Assembly: GCA_035533075.1 (NCBI GenBank)
Contig: DATLUO010000212.1
Span: forward strand, 1 to 47,734
DNA length: 47,734 nt
Direction: 5' to 3'
Source: Pirellulales bacterium
GTDB lineage: Bacteria > Planctomycetota > Planctomycetia > Pirellulales > JAICIG01
The notes beneath the pieces were generated by a model. It was not told the DNA's origin. It searched no databases and was given only the letters and a program-made list of their open reading frames with translations. Numbering within the stretch: the first letter of the stretch is position 1; every line of letters starts with the position of its first letter. The position numbers and the translations under genes are program-made. Below are positions 1-9,430 of this stretch, in pieces.

Positions 1-284
1 AATTTATCAGCCACGCGGGCTGACCAAGCCGACGCGAGCTCTGTCTCGCGAATTACGGCTCAACGACTGCTGTTTTGCCGCCGCACCCAACGCGACGGCC
101 GGCTCGAACTATGTCCGGAAACCGCGAAACTTGAACTTAGAGACCGTCTTACTTAAGTCTAGCCGGCATAGCATCTGCGTCGACAGGTCAACCACGCGAC
201 ATGGTGTTCGACCACTTCATCGTCTGGTAGCAGGCAGGCTACCGAATCGGGTGGTGCTTGCAAGGAAGAGGCTTGGCATCGCCT

Positions 285-559
285 ACCCCTGAACGACCGA
301 ATTCACCAGCGTGCCAATGCCGTCGATGGTGATGTTCACGATGTCGCCCGCCTTGAGACGGAAATCGTCGTCGGGCACGATGCCTGTGCCGGTCAGCAAG
401 ATCGCACCATAGCGAAACGTGTTGTCGCGGCCGAGATAGTCGATCAGGTCGCGAAATGTGCGGTGCATCTGCGCCGCGTTGGTCCGCCCCTCGAACACGA
501 TCGCGTGCCGGCGAAGCACGGCCAAATGGATGCCGATATGGATGCCGATGTCGGCCGGC
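285..559 (-). pseudogene. 3'-terminal fragment of a fumarylacetoacetate hydrolase-family gene (duplicate of 8406-8670)
   Basis: Translation on the minus strand gives the last ~85 residues of an FAH-family enzyme, from ADIGIH to the end (TIDGIGTLVNSVVQG), almost identical to the C-terminus of the intact gene at 8406-9266. At DNA level the block matches 8408-8670 with few substitutions and one 12-bp tandem duplication (ATGGATGCCGAT twice, around 529-552), which adds four residues (IGIH repeated). Upstream (560-835) the frame stays open but reads as unrelated, low-quality sequence, so no start or N-terminal domain exists. A shorter homologous piece (166-192 versus 8378-8405) continues past the stop, separated by about 90 bp present only in this copy. 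It is a relic and presumably not functional. Confidence 0.85.
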
Positions 560-835
560 GTCGCCGTTGGCAACGCTGGGCCTGGAACCGGCCGCGTCTT
601 CCTTTGTGCCGCTGCAGCAGAATCCGGAAGAATTCTGACGGTGTCGGCGATCATTCGCGGCCGCGCCGATGCGCAGGAGTTAGTCAAGACTCCGGCGCTC
701 CTGAAGCGGCGCGAAAAAGAACGGCCGCGTGCAACGCGGTTGATGATACGCGTAGGGAACGTGTCAAGGAACTGGGTCAACACGAGAATCATTACAAATG
801 CGTAATGTCTGGAATAGGCCCAGGCCCGACCACCG

Positions 836-2626
836 CTACGGTCTAGTTGCGCGTGGTTGGACTCGGTAGATGTAGATCGAATAACCGGCCCTTGAAACCG
901 GCAATAGTCGCAAGAATTGGCTGTCGTCGGGATTGCCTCTTGCCTGCCAGTGCCGATAGGCACGGAGATGGTTGACGCTGATGGCGTACCAGCCCGGCTT
1001 CAGCGGACCGGCGATCGCTGCCGTCGCGAATGGCATTCCAGGGGCCGTGGCCTCGTGCGGAAGCGGCATGGCCTCGATGCCGGCGGTTTTGGGATCCACA
1101 GTGCCAAAATATGAGACGTAGAGAGGAACTGCCGCCGAATGCGCCTGCGTCCAACGCGCGAGGTACAAGAGATCCTGGCCCCAATCGATGTTGGCGTCGA
1201 CGAGATGCGAATGGCCGCGCATCGGCCCGCCGACGGTCTCGTTGAAGTAGGATAAGCAGTGGGGATACACCGCCATTGCGCTGATGATCGACCAGCTGAG
1301 GCAGGCGGCTGAAACAAGGCCCAGCGAACGATGGCCAAGTGGGACCGCGCGGGCAGTTTTGCTGACCGAAACAAAGGCAAATGGAAAGGCCGGAAGGAGG
1401 TATCGAAAGTGCCGGCTGAATCCCGTTTGCGAACTGACTATCAGCAGGACGATGATTGCCGGAGCCACGACGACCGCTTCGTTCATGGCGCCAGCCGAAT
1501 AACCTCGGCGCGCTGTGAGCCCGGCCGCCAACAACGCCAGAACCAAGGTGCCGGATGGCACCTTGATCGTGAGTGCATAGAGATAGTAGTGCCACCATCC
1601 GCCCAGGCGCTGTTCTCCGCGCAGGAAAGAAAGCTTGCCGCGCTCGAAGTCCGATTTCTGGATATCGATGCCTTCCAAATAGCTCGATGGGAGCGGGACC
1701 GCGAGACACCCGAGCCAACTCCCGGCAAAACGGTTGCCCCCCCGGACTTCCACCTCTGGACCGGCGAGAAGGCTGCTGACGAATTTGAAATCGCGTAACC
1801 GTCGAAACGACCCCTCAAAACCGTAGCCGAGATTGATTAAGTACACCGCCGTCAGCAAGGCAGCCGACAACTGACGCGCTTCGGGCCACCGGCTTCGCCT
1901 CGTCCGCGTCCGGTGGTTGACCAAAGCCCAAACCAGCCACAGTGCGGGCAGCAGAGGGAACAGCACGATCCAGGTGGTTTTTGCCAATTCAGCGAATCCG
2001 AGGGCGGCTCCGGTCGTCAACGCGCGAAGCCAGCATGGATCCGCAAGCCAGCGATGAAAGCAGTAGCCGCACATGACGCCCAAGGCCGCCGCACCGGCGT
2101 CTGGCGTGATCATCGCCGCGTTGCCTAAGATATTGGGTGAGAACGACCAAAGCGCCGCGGCCACAATGCCCGGCGCCGGCCCGTAAAGCCATCGCGCCCA
2201 CCGATAGCAGAAATAACCGCCGACCAGGCTAAACGGGATGCAGGCCCAGCGCGCCAACGTGAAATACCAGAAGACTTTGGCGCCGTTAGCTTTGACGAAC
2301 GCGTCGCCAACCGCGAATTCGGCACGGTTGCCCGGATCGAAACTGTATGATGACCAATCGGTTTTCGCGCCGGCAACAACCACCGGGATCGCGGCGACCG
2401 ATCGCACCAGCGGAGGGTTCACGCGATAAAGGTCGAACCGTGCGAAAAGCAAGTGGCTGATGCCCGCGGGGAGATGGGCCACTTCATCGATCGTGGGGCT
2501 GTTGCGATAATCGATCCATGCTAAAAGCAGGGCGTGCGTGGCGAGGATTGCTGCGACAACGCATGAAGCTCGGTCCCCAAAGCCACGGCGGGCGTCACGA
2601 AGCGCCGAACGAACATGCCCGACCAA
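836..2626 (-). CDS. GT39-like polytopic membrane glycosyltransferase (PMT/ArnT-type)
   Basis: 596-residue integral membrane protein. A first hydrophobic helix (about residues 22-40) is followed by a periplasmic loop with the acidic pair D47-E48 in NSPTIDEVAHLPAG, the position of the catalytic Asp-Glu of GT-C glycosyltransferases of the PMT/ArnT family. About ten further hydrophobic segments follow, and near residues 474-486 comes DANIDWGQDLLYL, a motif common in planctomycete members of the family. It probably transfers a sugar from a polyprenyl-phosphate carrier on the outer face of the membrane; acceptor unknown. The only in-frame start is TTG at 2626, because a stop lies two codons upstream. 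The gene is divergent from the OpgC-like gene, with about 45 bp between if that gene starts at 2672. Pairing with OpgC suggests a joint role in surface glycan decoration (inference). Confidence 0.8.
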   Translation of the reverse strand: MVGHVRSALRDARRGFGDRASCVVAAILATHALLLAWIDYRNSPTIDEVAHLPAGISHLLFARFDLYRVNPPLVRSVAAIPVVVAGAKTDWSSYSFDPGNRAEFAVGDAFVKANGAKVFWYFTLARWACIPFSLVGGYFCYRWARWLYGPAPGIVAAALWSFSPNILGNAAMITPDAGAAALGVMCGYCFHRWLADPCWLRALTTGAALGFAELAKTTWIVLFPLLPALWLVWALVNHRTRTRRSRWPEARQLSAALLTAVYLINLGYGFEGSFRRLRDFKFVSSLLAGPEVEVRGGNRFAGSWLGCLAVPLPSSYLEGIDIQKSDFERGKLSFLRGEQRLGGWWHYYLYALTIKVPSGTLVLALLAAGLTARRGYSAGAMNEAVVVAPAIIVLLIVSSQTGFSRHFRYLLPAFPFAFVSVSKTARAVPLGHRSLGLVSAACLSWSIISAMAVYPHCLSYFNETVGGPMRGHSHLVDANIDWGQDLLYLARWTQAHSAAVPLYVSYFGTVDPKTAGIEAMPLPHEATAPGMPFATAAIAGPLKPGWYAISVNHLRAYRHWQARGNPDDSQFLRLLPVSRAGYSIYIYRVQPRATRP

Positions 2627-2671
2627 AAGTCAACCTCAACAGTCAGTGAAAACGTCGCGAGCGGATGCTCC

Positions 2672-3832
2672 ATGATAGCCGGTTCGAACGCAACGGGAAA
2701 TACGCCGGCCATTGGCTTGTGCGACGCTTCTTCGATTCGCGACCGGCGGGTCGATTTTATTCGCGGAGCCGCATTGCTGCTGATCTACAGCGACCACATA
2801 TCCGGAAACCTGCTCGCTGAGTATACGCTCTACTCGGTGGGCTTCGCCGACATGGCGGAGGTTTTCGTCTTCATATCAGGGTACGTAGGCGGAATCGCCT
2901 ATTACAGACGGATGTCGGCGAAGGGCTTTTGGTCATGTCAAAAGAAGGCGCTCTATCGGGTTGGCCAACTCTATTTTGCTCATTTGGCGTCGGTGGCTGT
3001 TCTGATTTTGGTCTTGGCACTCCACCAATATGCACGCTCCCCCGGCGGCGCCGTTGTCCCGTGGTATCGCAGCGTCGAAGCGACGCCCGCGCAATCCTTG
3101 ATTGATCTTGCGCTCCTACGAGGCTACCCACAGCACTTGGCAATCCTTCCGCTCTACATGGTCTTGCTGCTGGTCTTGCCCTCGGCGCTCGCCGCCGGCC
3201 GAAGGTCTATTGCGATCCCGGTCACCGTCTCGCTTCTTCTTTATCTCGCGGTTCCGGTATTTCCGCGATTGTTTGGCGTCCCGCGTCGCTGGGAGGCCGC
3301 CTGTTTTTTCAACCCATTCGCTTGGCAGCTTCTCTTTATGACGGGTGCGTTGCTCGGCACCTCCCCCGCGGCGAAACGGTTTATTCCGCGGAGCCCACTC
3401 GCATTCTTCTTAGGGGTCGCACTCATCCAGGCGTCGCTACTCATGCAAATCGCCTACCCGCGGCATTTAATTCCCTTGATCGACAAGCAGGACATGCAAC
3501 CACTCCGCCTTGTGTTTTTCTTCTGCATGCTGGTCGTGGGGCGCTGCCTGCTTCGGGGCGAGCGACCGGCCCCCAACTTCTGGGATAGCCCTCTCGCACG
3601 ACCGATCGTTCGGTGCGGCGAAAGCCCGTTGCCGGTATTTTGCGCCGGTGCCGTCCTGTCAACCCTGGCTAGTTGGCTGATCAACATGCACCAGCTTGGC
3701 CTTGTGGCGCAGATGCTGATCAACTTCGCGGGTTGGTTGGCGTGCTTCGCCGTCGCCACCGTGGCGAGTCGCGCGCGTTTGTGGCTGCGAGGCGAGGCAC
3801 GACACGCAGCCGCAGTCCCGCTTCACGTCTAG
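2672..3832 (+). CDS. opgC: OpgC-like membrane acyltransferase
   Basis: 386 residues from ATG 2672; an alternative ATG at 2615 would overlap the divergent gene by 12 nt and adds only polar residues, so I prefer 2672. Residues 23-42 (RDRRVDFIRGAALLLIYSDH) are the characteristic first block of the OpgC family, with Arg-Asp and the membrane His conserved in acyltransferase-3-like enzymes. Around ten transmembrane segments follow, including FADMAEVFVFISGYVGG, which is also typical. OpgC proteins succinylate or otherwise acylate periplasmic glucans in proteobacteria; in planctomycetes the substrate is not known. The gene ends just before the inverted-repeat element at 3853-4046. Family assignment is strong, substrate is inference. 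Confidence 0.82.
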   Translation: MIAGSNATGNTPAIGLCDASSIRDRRVDFIRGAALLLIYSDHISGNLLAEYTLYSVGFADMAEVFVFISGYVGGIAYYRRMSAKGFWSCQKKALYRVGQLYFAHLASVAVLILVLALHQYARSPGGAVVPWYRSVEATPAQSLIDLALLRGYPQHLAILPLYMVLLLVLPSALAAGRRSIAIPVTVSLLLYLAVPVFPRLFGVPRRWEAACFFNPFAWQLLFMTGALLGTSPAAKRFIPRSPLAFFLGVALIQASLLMQIAYPRHLIPLIDKQDMQPLRLVFFFCMLVVGRCLLRGERPAPNFWDSPLARPIVRCGESPLPVFCAGAVLSTLASWLINMHQLGLVAQMLINFAGWLACFAVATVASRARLWLRGEARHAAAVPLHV

Positions 3833-3852
3833 CATCTTGAGTTCGCACGCTA

Positions 3853-4046
3853 ATCGGTTTTGACAAACGAAACGCGCACGAAGTCTTCTGGAGAGCGGGA
3901 CGCGTGAGCGTCCCGGTAAGCCCACGATACGAAGAGGCTATTTGGTGCGATGCCGCTCTGCGATCATTGTATTACCGGGAGGCTCACGCATCACGCATCC
4001 CGCTCGCGTGCCGGTAGGACTACGCGCCTAGTTTCTCAAAACCGAT
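3853..4046. repeat. 194-bp imperfect inverted-repeat element between two genes
   Basis: The outer arms ATCGGTTTTGACAAAC (from 3853) and the complement of GTTTCTCAAAACCGAT (to 4046) pair, followed inward by GCGC motifs. A second pair of arms, GCGGGACGCGTGAGCGTCCC (3895-3914) and the GC-rich block 3973-4002 ending CATCCCGC, also matches in inverted orientation. The left inner arm is itself a small hairpin (GGGACGC / GCGTCCC). It lies between convergent genes (stop at 3832, stop at 4107), so it could act as a bidirectional terminator or be a MITE-like element; it fills the gap between them and I see no gene in it. Confidence 0.7.
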
Positions 4047-4106
4047 CAGGACGGCGCAGATCGAGCAGACAATCGCCGCTCAGTGGCGGGATGGCCGGGC
4101 AGCGCG

Positions 4107-5885
4107 TCACGTCTCTATAACTTGGTGATCGGCGCGAGAACCAAATTCCTGGCCTCCTCGAGTCCGGTAACGCCATACCGAACCAATTGATATGAGCGTC
4201 AAACCAAGTGCGAGCAAAACAGTCGGCCTTGCAACCGAATGTCGCCGTGGGACGAGAATGTATCCGGAAAAATCCGAGACGAAGCCGCGTTCTGGATCCC
4301 ACTGGAATGTTTCACGCATCGGGTCGATGGTCGCCAAGTTCTGCTTTACGCTGTCGCGCCCGACGACCACGACGAAATGCCCTGTTTTTGCTTTCAGTCC
4401 CGAGATGCCGTGAAGAATGAAGGGGAACGGAACGTCGGCTAACTCATTCGGATGGACGAAACGAACGTCCGCTGGCACGTCAAATGCGCTTGCCGCGTCC
4501 GACAGATCTGCCATGGTGCATCCGCGGACGGGGTCGCACTTCACTCGGTCCTTTACCTGGTCCAAGGTGACGTTCTTTCCGAGCAGCTTAAGGAGCACGA
4601 AGAGCGAGTTTGGCCCACAGGCGTTCATCTCCAGCCATGCTGGCTTCCATAACCACTCGCCTTTATCGTCCACCATTTTCGCATGATCGCGCGCGGGCCA
4701 CATGACAGCATGTTCCCGGGCGGTGGCGCCAGCGGCGAAGTTGCAGATAGCGACCAGGACGGCCGCGGCGGCCTTCTTGCGACGCAAGAAAACGTAGATC
4801 GCCACCAAAGCAAGGAGAAGCGCGTTAACAATGATGATTGGACCGATGATGCCGGTCCGCCGCGTCACGCGTGCGGACTCCTTTGCCTCGCCCAACGCTT
4901 TCTCAAACGGGTCACCTTGCTCATCCGTTACCGTGTAGTTGATTTTTCGAATTTGATCGGTCACGTGCGTACCAACCGGGAGTTGTACGGAGATAAGGCC
5001 TTCTGGGGCCCGGGAAAGGTCAATGTGGCTTACTTCGTACGTCGACCGGTTGGCGACCGTGTCCCATTCTGCCTCGGTCACTGTTTCCGGCGCCACGTAG
5101 CTATCGACGACTTGCCGAAAGCACAACCAAAGGCCCGGTTTGATCTCCCTAAAGTCGGAATTATCTACTTGTCGCGCGCGGGGTCCATTCACCTTCCAAC
5201 GAAAAATTCGGCGATGCACCGCGAAACCGTGGTCTACGTCGACCCAGATTTTGTCCATGCCGGGCCATTCGATGACCCAGCAAGTGTTGCCATCAACCGG
5301 CTCTGGTTCCCGGAGCACCTTGTACTCTGCTGCGTTCGCGCTCAAGAAATCTGGCAACAGGGGCCTGCGCAAGAACTGATGAAGCATCGATTTCTTATCG
5401 CGCGCTGCCTCGTCGTATGACCTACCAATCGACTCAATGACCTGCCGGTAAGGGTTAAACCCGGCGTTCTCGAGGTGGTGCCAGCCGTGGAGGACATTGA
5501 AATTGTCCTTGGGTGCAAGAAAGACATATCGGTTCTCTTGCGTCCAATCCAACGACACGCCGCCTCTTAAGATATACACGCGCGGCTCAGCGGACACCGA
5601 TACCTCTGGGGTTTCCATCGGATCCAAGGATCTCGCCTCTTGATACCATGCGCTGCCGTTGCGACCAAGGAGCCATTCGACGCGTTGCAGCGCGCCCGTA
5701 GCTCCCATGTTAAGCGATTCGATACGCGTGTATCTCAATGTGAGCTTGCCGGACTCAAAGAAGGCACGCTCGGCACGGCTCAGGCCGTCGGTTATGAATT
5801 CGACGCTCGGCGGCTCAACGTCACGTCCGTACACAGCATACGACATTATTACCAACACTATCACCGGCACGCTACTGATTCTCAT
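4107..5885 (-). CDS. Membrane protein with C-terminal C39-like peptidase domain
   Basis: 592 residues beginning with a hydrophobic signal or anchor (MRISSVPVIVLVIMSYAVYG). Residues about 25-330 form a large extracytoplasmic region I do not recognise. A transmembrane helix (about 343-366, GIIGPIIIVNALLLALVAIY) is followed by a second hydrophobic stretch, then a C39-like papain-fold domain. Its triad is visible: Cys about 423 in NACGPNSL, His about 502 in TGHFVVVVG and Asp about 520 in ATIDPM. A last helix sits near 560-578. C39 peptidases usually trim double-glycine leaders in ABC exporters; here there is no ABC ATPase, so it is a stand-alone membrane peptidase or peptidase-like domain. The neighbour downstream of its 5' end is a small secreted Cys-rich protein on the same strand, a conceivable substrate (inference). 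Confidence 0.7.
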   Translation of the reverse strand: MRISSVPVIVLVIMSYAVYGRDVEPPSVEFITDGLSRAERAFFESGKLTLRYTRIESLNMGATGALQRVEWLLGRNGSAWYQEARSLDPMETPEVSVSAEPRVYILRGGVSLDWTQENRYVFLAPKDNFNVLHGWHHLENAGFNPYRQVIESIGRSYDEAARDKKSMLHQFLRRPLLPDFLSANAAEYKVLREPEPVDGNTCWVIEWPGMDKIWVDVDHGFAVHRRIFRWKVNGPRARQVDNSDFREIKPGLWLCFRQVVDSYVAPETVTEAEWDTVANRSTYEVSHIDLSRAPEGLISVQLPVGTHVTDQIRKINYTVTDEQGDPFEKALGEAKESARVTRRTGIIGPIIIVNALLLALVAIYVFLRRKKAAAAVLVAICNFAAGATAREHAVMWPARDHAKMVDDKGEWLWKPAWLEMNACGPNSLFVLLKLLGKNVTLDQVKDRVKCDPVRGCTMADLSDAASAFDVPADVRFVHPNELADVPFPFILHGISGLKAKTGHFVVVVGRDSVKQNLATIDPMRETFQWDPERGFVSDFSGYILVPRRHSVARPTVLLALGLTLISIGSVWRYRTRGGQEFGSRADHQVIET

Positions 5886-6021
5886 GATTCCGAGAGCGCA
5901 AAGGTCGATTCACACCTTACACCACCCAACCGCTCACGATCGCTCGAGGCGCCGCCAACTTCTGCCAGCACGGCCGGAGCGTAGCTGAGCCGTGCCGGCA
6001 GCGAACATCAGCGCTCAGTGA

Positions 6022-6330
6022 TCAACTGCCCGCACAATGCTTGGTCAGGTTGAGCGGCGTGTACAAGCACTTATTCCCCACGATGCAGGGAATCGGTCTA
6101 CCCTCAGGCGAACCCAGCGGGTAGTCATAGATTGATGGGACCATGACGATGATTCCGCAGTCGGTGCAAGCTGTAGTGGTGTTTGACTCATTAGGGGTAT
6201 AGCACTGACCGCCCCAAACATTTGCCGCCTCGACAAGTGAAACAGCACGACCTGGATTAGCCGAAGGGAGCAGTCCCGCGCATAGAGGCGCCACAATACA
6301 GCAAAGGCCTATGGTGCGAATTCGTTTCAT
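6022..6330 (-). CDS. Small secreted cysteine-rich protein, function unknown
   Basis: 102 residues from ATG 6330, which has a good ribosome site (GGAG followed by AGAAAGT); an upstream in-frame ATG at 6378 is less likely. Residues 1-27 form a signal peptide (MKRIRTIGLCCIVAPLCAGLLPSA). The mature part has six cysteines (QCY, ACTDC, PCI, KCL, HC), suggesting three disulfides or a metal site. No family recognised. It lies upstream of the C39-like membrane protein on the same strand (136 bp gap, 5886-6021), so the two could be co-transcribed. Confidence 0.6.
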   Translation of the reverse strand: MKRIRTIGLCCIVAPLCAGLLPSANPGRAVSLVEAANVWGGQCYTPNESNTTTACTDCGIIVMVPSIYDYPLGSPEGRPIPCIVGNKCLYTPLNLTKHCAGS

Positions 6331-6416
6331 ACTTTCTCTCCAAAACAAATGATCAAAGCTTTCGTACAGAAACTTCATAGTCGTCTATGTGCGGTGTGTG
6401 CGGTGTTGCCTCCTTT

Positions 6417-7770
6417 TCACTTGGATGTGGATGGAATGCCCCCGCCCTCAGAACGCCTCGGAACTCTGACTGCATTGAACGTCCAGCCCCCACCCCTGGA
6501 ACGGCAAATTTTTCCGGCCTCCCAACAACGGGTCCACAGCGCATACGGGTCAACGCCGCGCAGTAGACATATCGCCCTCGCAGCATGGCTGCATGGTAAA
6601 AGCGATTTGATTGAACGCAGCCGCATTTCTGGCTGAGCGTTGATATCGGCGATTAGGGCTGCCGCCGCGCGTTTTACTACATCGCGGCTGGGGCGAGCCG
6701 ATGAGGGCGCCAGCGCGATCCATTCAAGGTGGTGGCCCGCAATGGTAATCCTATCCATAACGTCGTCCCACCAAATGCGGTTGCACTCGTAGGCGCCGGG
6801 CCACGACAAATCCCAGCCGCCCTCAGGGCGCTGGGAGCGCTCCAGCAGCTTCGACAGGCGCGCGAGCCATTGCAGCGCCGCGCGGCGTGATGAGATTCGA
6901 CAGAATTGGGCAATGGTCATCGCACCGCAGGATGACTGTTACGGCATAGGGTGTGTGGCACCCCCCACATGCACCTTTACCGTACGGCTGCAACAACAAC
7001 TCGCCGAGGAGATCGTCAAACGAATGTATGGCGCCGAGTCGGTCTGTCCACGCACTCTCCGGAGCCAGCCAAAACGCAAGTGCAACCGCCATAAACTCTC
7101 CCTCGCCCGACAGCGTGAACCGAACGGTTGCGTCGCGCAATAGATCAGCTACTGTGCCTAGTCGTCCCGATTCCGTCTCTATCGGCGTCGACAGCGGCAG
7201 CCGAGCCTCGCCGAGCACCATTAGAAGCTGGCCGTGGTGCCCCTCACCGCCCGATCCCGCCGCATCTGCGGAGCCTGCCCTGACAACGCGGATGCCAAAG
7301 GGCGAATCAAGCAGGTAACTACCGCCGCCTGGAACGGTAGATGCATTGCAGAGCTTGTCGCTCAACAGGATCTGCGTTGCTGCCGCGCCGGACCAAGGTA
7401 TCCCGAGCACTCGATCGGAGAAGGACGCGGCCGGTCCCCACAAGCGCAATTCGTGGAGCAGCAAGGTGACTGTCGGCGGGTTCCAGTTAGGGAGACTCGC
7501 GCACAGCGCCTCGACCGCTTGCGATTCGGTCACAACGTCCTCGAGCCCGGGAATTGGGTCGATCCTGAGCGGCTGCTCACGGGCCTTGACCTCGACGGTT
7601 CCAGCTATCGCTGCCGGGATGCTCGTCGCGGCATCTCCGCGCGTCCCATGAGCCAACCGCAGATCAACTATAAATCCGCGAGCGGCCACCGCAACTAAGC
7701 CCACGCCACAGGCAGCGAGGGCAGCCTGCAAAAGCGATCGCACCTCTTTTTTCAACGTGCTCGGGAACAT
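6417..7770 (-). pseudogene. Frameshifted gene for an exported protein with a CXXCH motif
   Basis: The 5' part runs from ATG 7770 (ribosome site GGAGG eight bases upstream) and encodes a membrane anchor (about residues 10-35), a long unrecognised region, and ACGGCHTPYAVTVILRCDD (CXXCH at about 267-272). In this frame the sequence then degrades into Ala/Pro-rich residues. The -1/+1 neighbouring frame continues sensibly from about 6885 as RRAALQWLARLSKLLE and on to QRPEGGWDLSWPGAYE, ending at the stop at 6417. Joined, the product would be about 450 residues. The break lies in a GC-rich CGCCGCGCGGCG run near 6872-6885, where a one-base indel would restore the frame. The C-terminal part with QRPEGGWD recalls alpha-toroid repeats of prenyltransferase/cyclase-like proteins (weak). 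CXXCH may bind haem c or be fortuitous. Either a pseudogene or a sequencing error. Confidence 0.6.
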
Positions 7771-8407
7771 CCCTACGGCCTCCGCCGAAAAGTCCGGTCC
7801 TCGCCGAGATAATGAACTCCGGAAAAATCTGGGTGCCACCACCCGAAAGCGGTCGGCAAGCGATCCGGCAAAACACCGCCAACCTAACAAAAGGGAGCGC
7901 GGCAGGGAACCGCCGGGCAAGGCCAAAAGCATTAATAATTCGTAAGGTGCCGGTGGCGCGATTCCGTCCCGCGCGAGAGGAACTGCAACAAGACTTTGTG
8001 GCCCACAAGCCGCCGCTGATCTATCGCCGCCGCGACAAGGCCGACGACGCTCGCTATTTCCCGCCGCTCGTCGCCCCACAGCGGATCGCCGGTTTCGTCG
8101 TGGGCTTGAAAAGTCGCTCGACGCGCCTGAGTTTGGCGCATGGCTCGCGAAGACGACGGGCGGATCCGGCGCGTGCGAACCGCCGGACGAAGGTCGCCCC
8201 GAGGAACGTTGCGAGGCAGAACGGATGTGCGGAGAGGCTCTGCCTGGGCCACCGCCCAGGCGCTCGAAACGTGAAATCTTTCATCGTCGGCCGCGCGAAG
8301 TAGAACGATCAGTTGGTGCGTGTGTCGTCTTCGGCACGGTTCATCGACGGGACCAATTGAGGATCCGTGTCTCGTCAGCATAGCATCCCGATTCGACGGG
8401 TCAACTC
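7771..8407. other. Gap of about 640 bp with no supported gene
   Basis: Open frames exist on both strands, but their products are Arg-rich with no recognisable motif or ribosome site, as expected for stray frames in GC-rich DNA. The right edge (8378-8405) is homologous to 166-192 and belongs to the duplicated FAH flank. Confidence 0.6.
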
Positions 8408-9266
8408 ACCCCTGCACCACCGAGTTCACCAGCGTCCCGATGCCGTCGATGGTGATGTTCACGATGTCGCCCGCCTTGAGGCGGAAATCGTCGTCGGGCA
8501 CGATGCCCGTGCCGGTCAGCAAGATCGCACCATAGCGAAACGTGTTGTCGCGGCCGAGATAGTCGATCAGGTCGCGAAATGTGCGGTGCATCTGCGCCGC
8601 GTTGGTCCGCCCCTCGAACACGATCGCGTGCCGGCGAAGCACGGCCAGGTGAATGCCGATGTCGGCCGGCTCCGGCATGGCCTGAGCCAAGGTAATGCAA
8701 GGCCCCAACGAACACGATTGATCGTAGACCTTGGCTTGCGGCAGATAGAGCGGGTTTTCGCCTTCGATGTCGCGCGAGCTCACGTCGTTGCCGATGGTGA
8801 AGCCGGCCAACATCATCCGCGAATTGAGCACCAGGGCCAGTTCCGGCTCCGGCACGCTCCAGGCCGCGTCGAGCCGGATCCGCACCGGTTTATCCGGCCC
8901 GACCACACGGTACGGCATGGCCTTGAGGAACAACTCCGGCCGCGGCGCGTCGTAAACCTTGTCGTAACAGGCCGCGGCGCTGGTCGATTCTTCCATCCGC
9001 GCCGTCCGGCTGCGGATATACGTGACTCCCGCCGCCCAGACCTCCTGCCGATCGATGGGCGGCAAGAGCGTCACCGCGTCCAACGCCAGCCGGCCGGTGT
9101 CGGGATCGGCAAGCAAGTCGATCACGCCCAGCGGATCGTCGGCTTCCAGGATGTCGGTGAGCGTCTGATATTGGCCGGCGGTGGAAACCAGCGGCACGAT
9201 CTCATCGCCGTCCAGCCGGCCCATGCGTTCGCCCTCGCCGTGCTGGGTGTATTTTACAAGCTTCAT
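8406..9266 (-). CDS. Fumarylacetoacetate hydrolase-family protein
   Basis: 286 residues from ATG 9266. An N-terminal segment (residues 1-70) is followed by the FAH fold. EPELALVLN (about 125-135) and SSRDIEGENPLYLPQAKVYDQS (about 150-175) carry the conserved acidic residues that bind the divalent metal, and the C-terminus (DDFRLKAGDIVNITIDGIGTL) is canonical. The family cleaves or isomerises beta-keto or acylpyruvate acids in aromatic and sugar-acid catabolism; the size and sequence fit bacterial 2-hydroxyhepta-2,4-diene-1,7-dioate isomerase or ketodeoxy-sugar-acid dehydratase annotations, so the substrate cannot be set. Its 3' third is duplicated at 285-559. It stands alone between repeats. 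Confidence 0.85.
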   Translation of the reverse strand: MKLVKYTQHGEGERMGRLDGDEIVPLVSTAGQYQTLTDILEADDPLGVIDLLADPDTGRLALDAVTLLPPIDRQEVWAAGVTYIRSRTARMEESTSAAACYDKVYDAPRPELFLKAMPYRVVGPDKPVRIRLDAAWSVPEPELALVLNSRMMLAGFTIGNDVSSRDIEGENPLYLPQAKVYDQSCSLGPCITLAQAMPEPADIGIHLAVLRRHAIVFEGRTNAAQMHRTFRDLIDYLGRDNTFRYGAILLTGTGIVPDDDFRLKAGDIVNITIDGIGTLVNSVVQG

Positions 9267-9305
9267 GGCAGTCTCTGCGCGTGGGTGGTTCTACGTGGCG
9301 AAAGA

Positions 9306-9395
9306 GGCGTTAGGCGATAGGCGTTAGGAAATGGGAGTCGCTCTAGGGATACTCAATACCTAACGCCTAACGCCTAACGCCCAATGCCTAACGCC
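9306..9395. repeat. GGCGTTAGG-type inverted repeat (copy 1)
   Basis: The left arm 9306-9328 is built of GGCGTTAGG units and the right arm (about 9358-9395) of CCTAACGCC units, so the block can fold on itself. The same units recur at 31919-32006. It lies just upstream of the FAH-family gene start, between that gene and rluD. Dispersed intergenic repeat of unknown role. Confidence 0.75.
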
Positions 9396-9430
9396 TTGCC
9401 TCATGATTTGACAATCAAACGCGGCTGCAA

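Noticed and set aside
560-963. Open minus-strand frame continuing upstream of the FAH fragment
   Set aside because: No similarity to the intact FAH N-terminus, low-quality Arg/Ser/Ala-rich composition, and it overlaps the end of the glycosyltransferase gene.
7812-8381. Overlapping open frames on both strands
   Set aside because: Arg-rich products without motifs or ribosome sites; typical of stray frames in GC-rich DNA.
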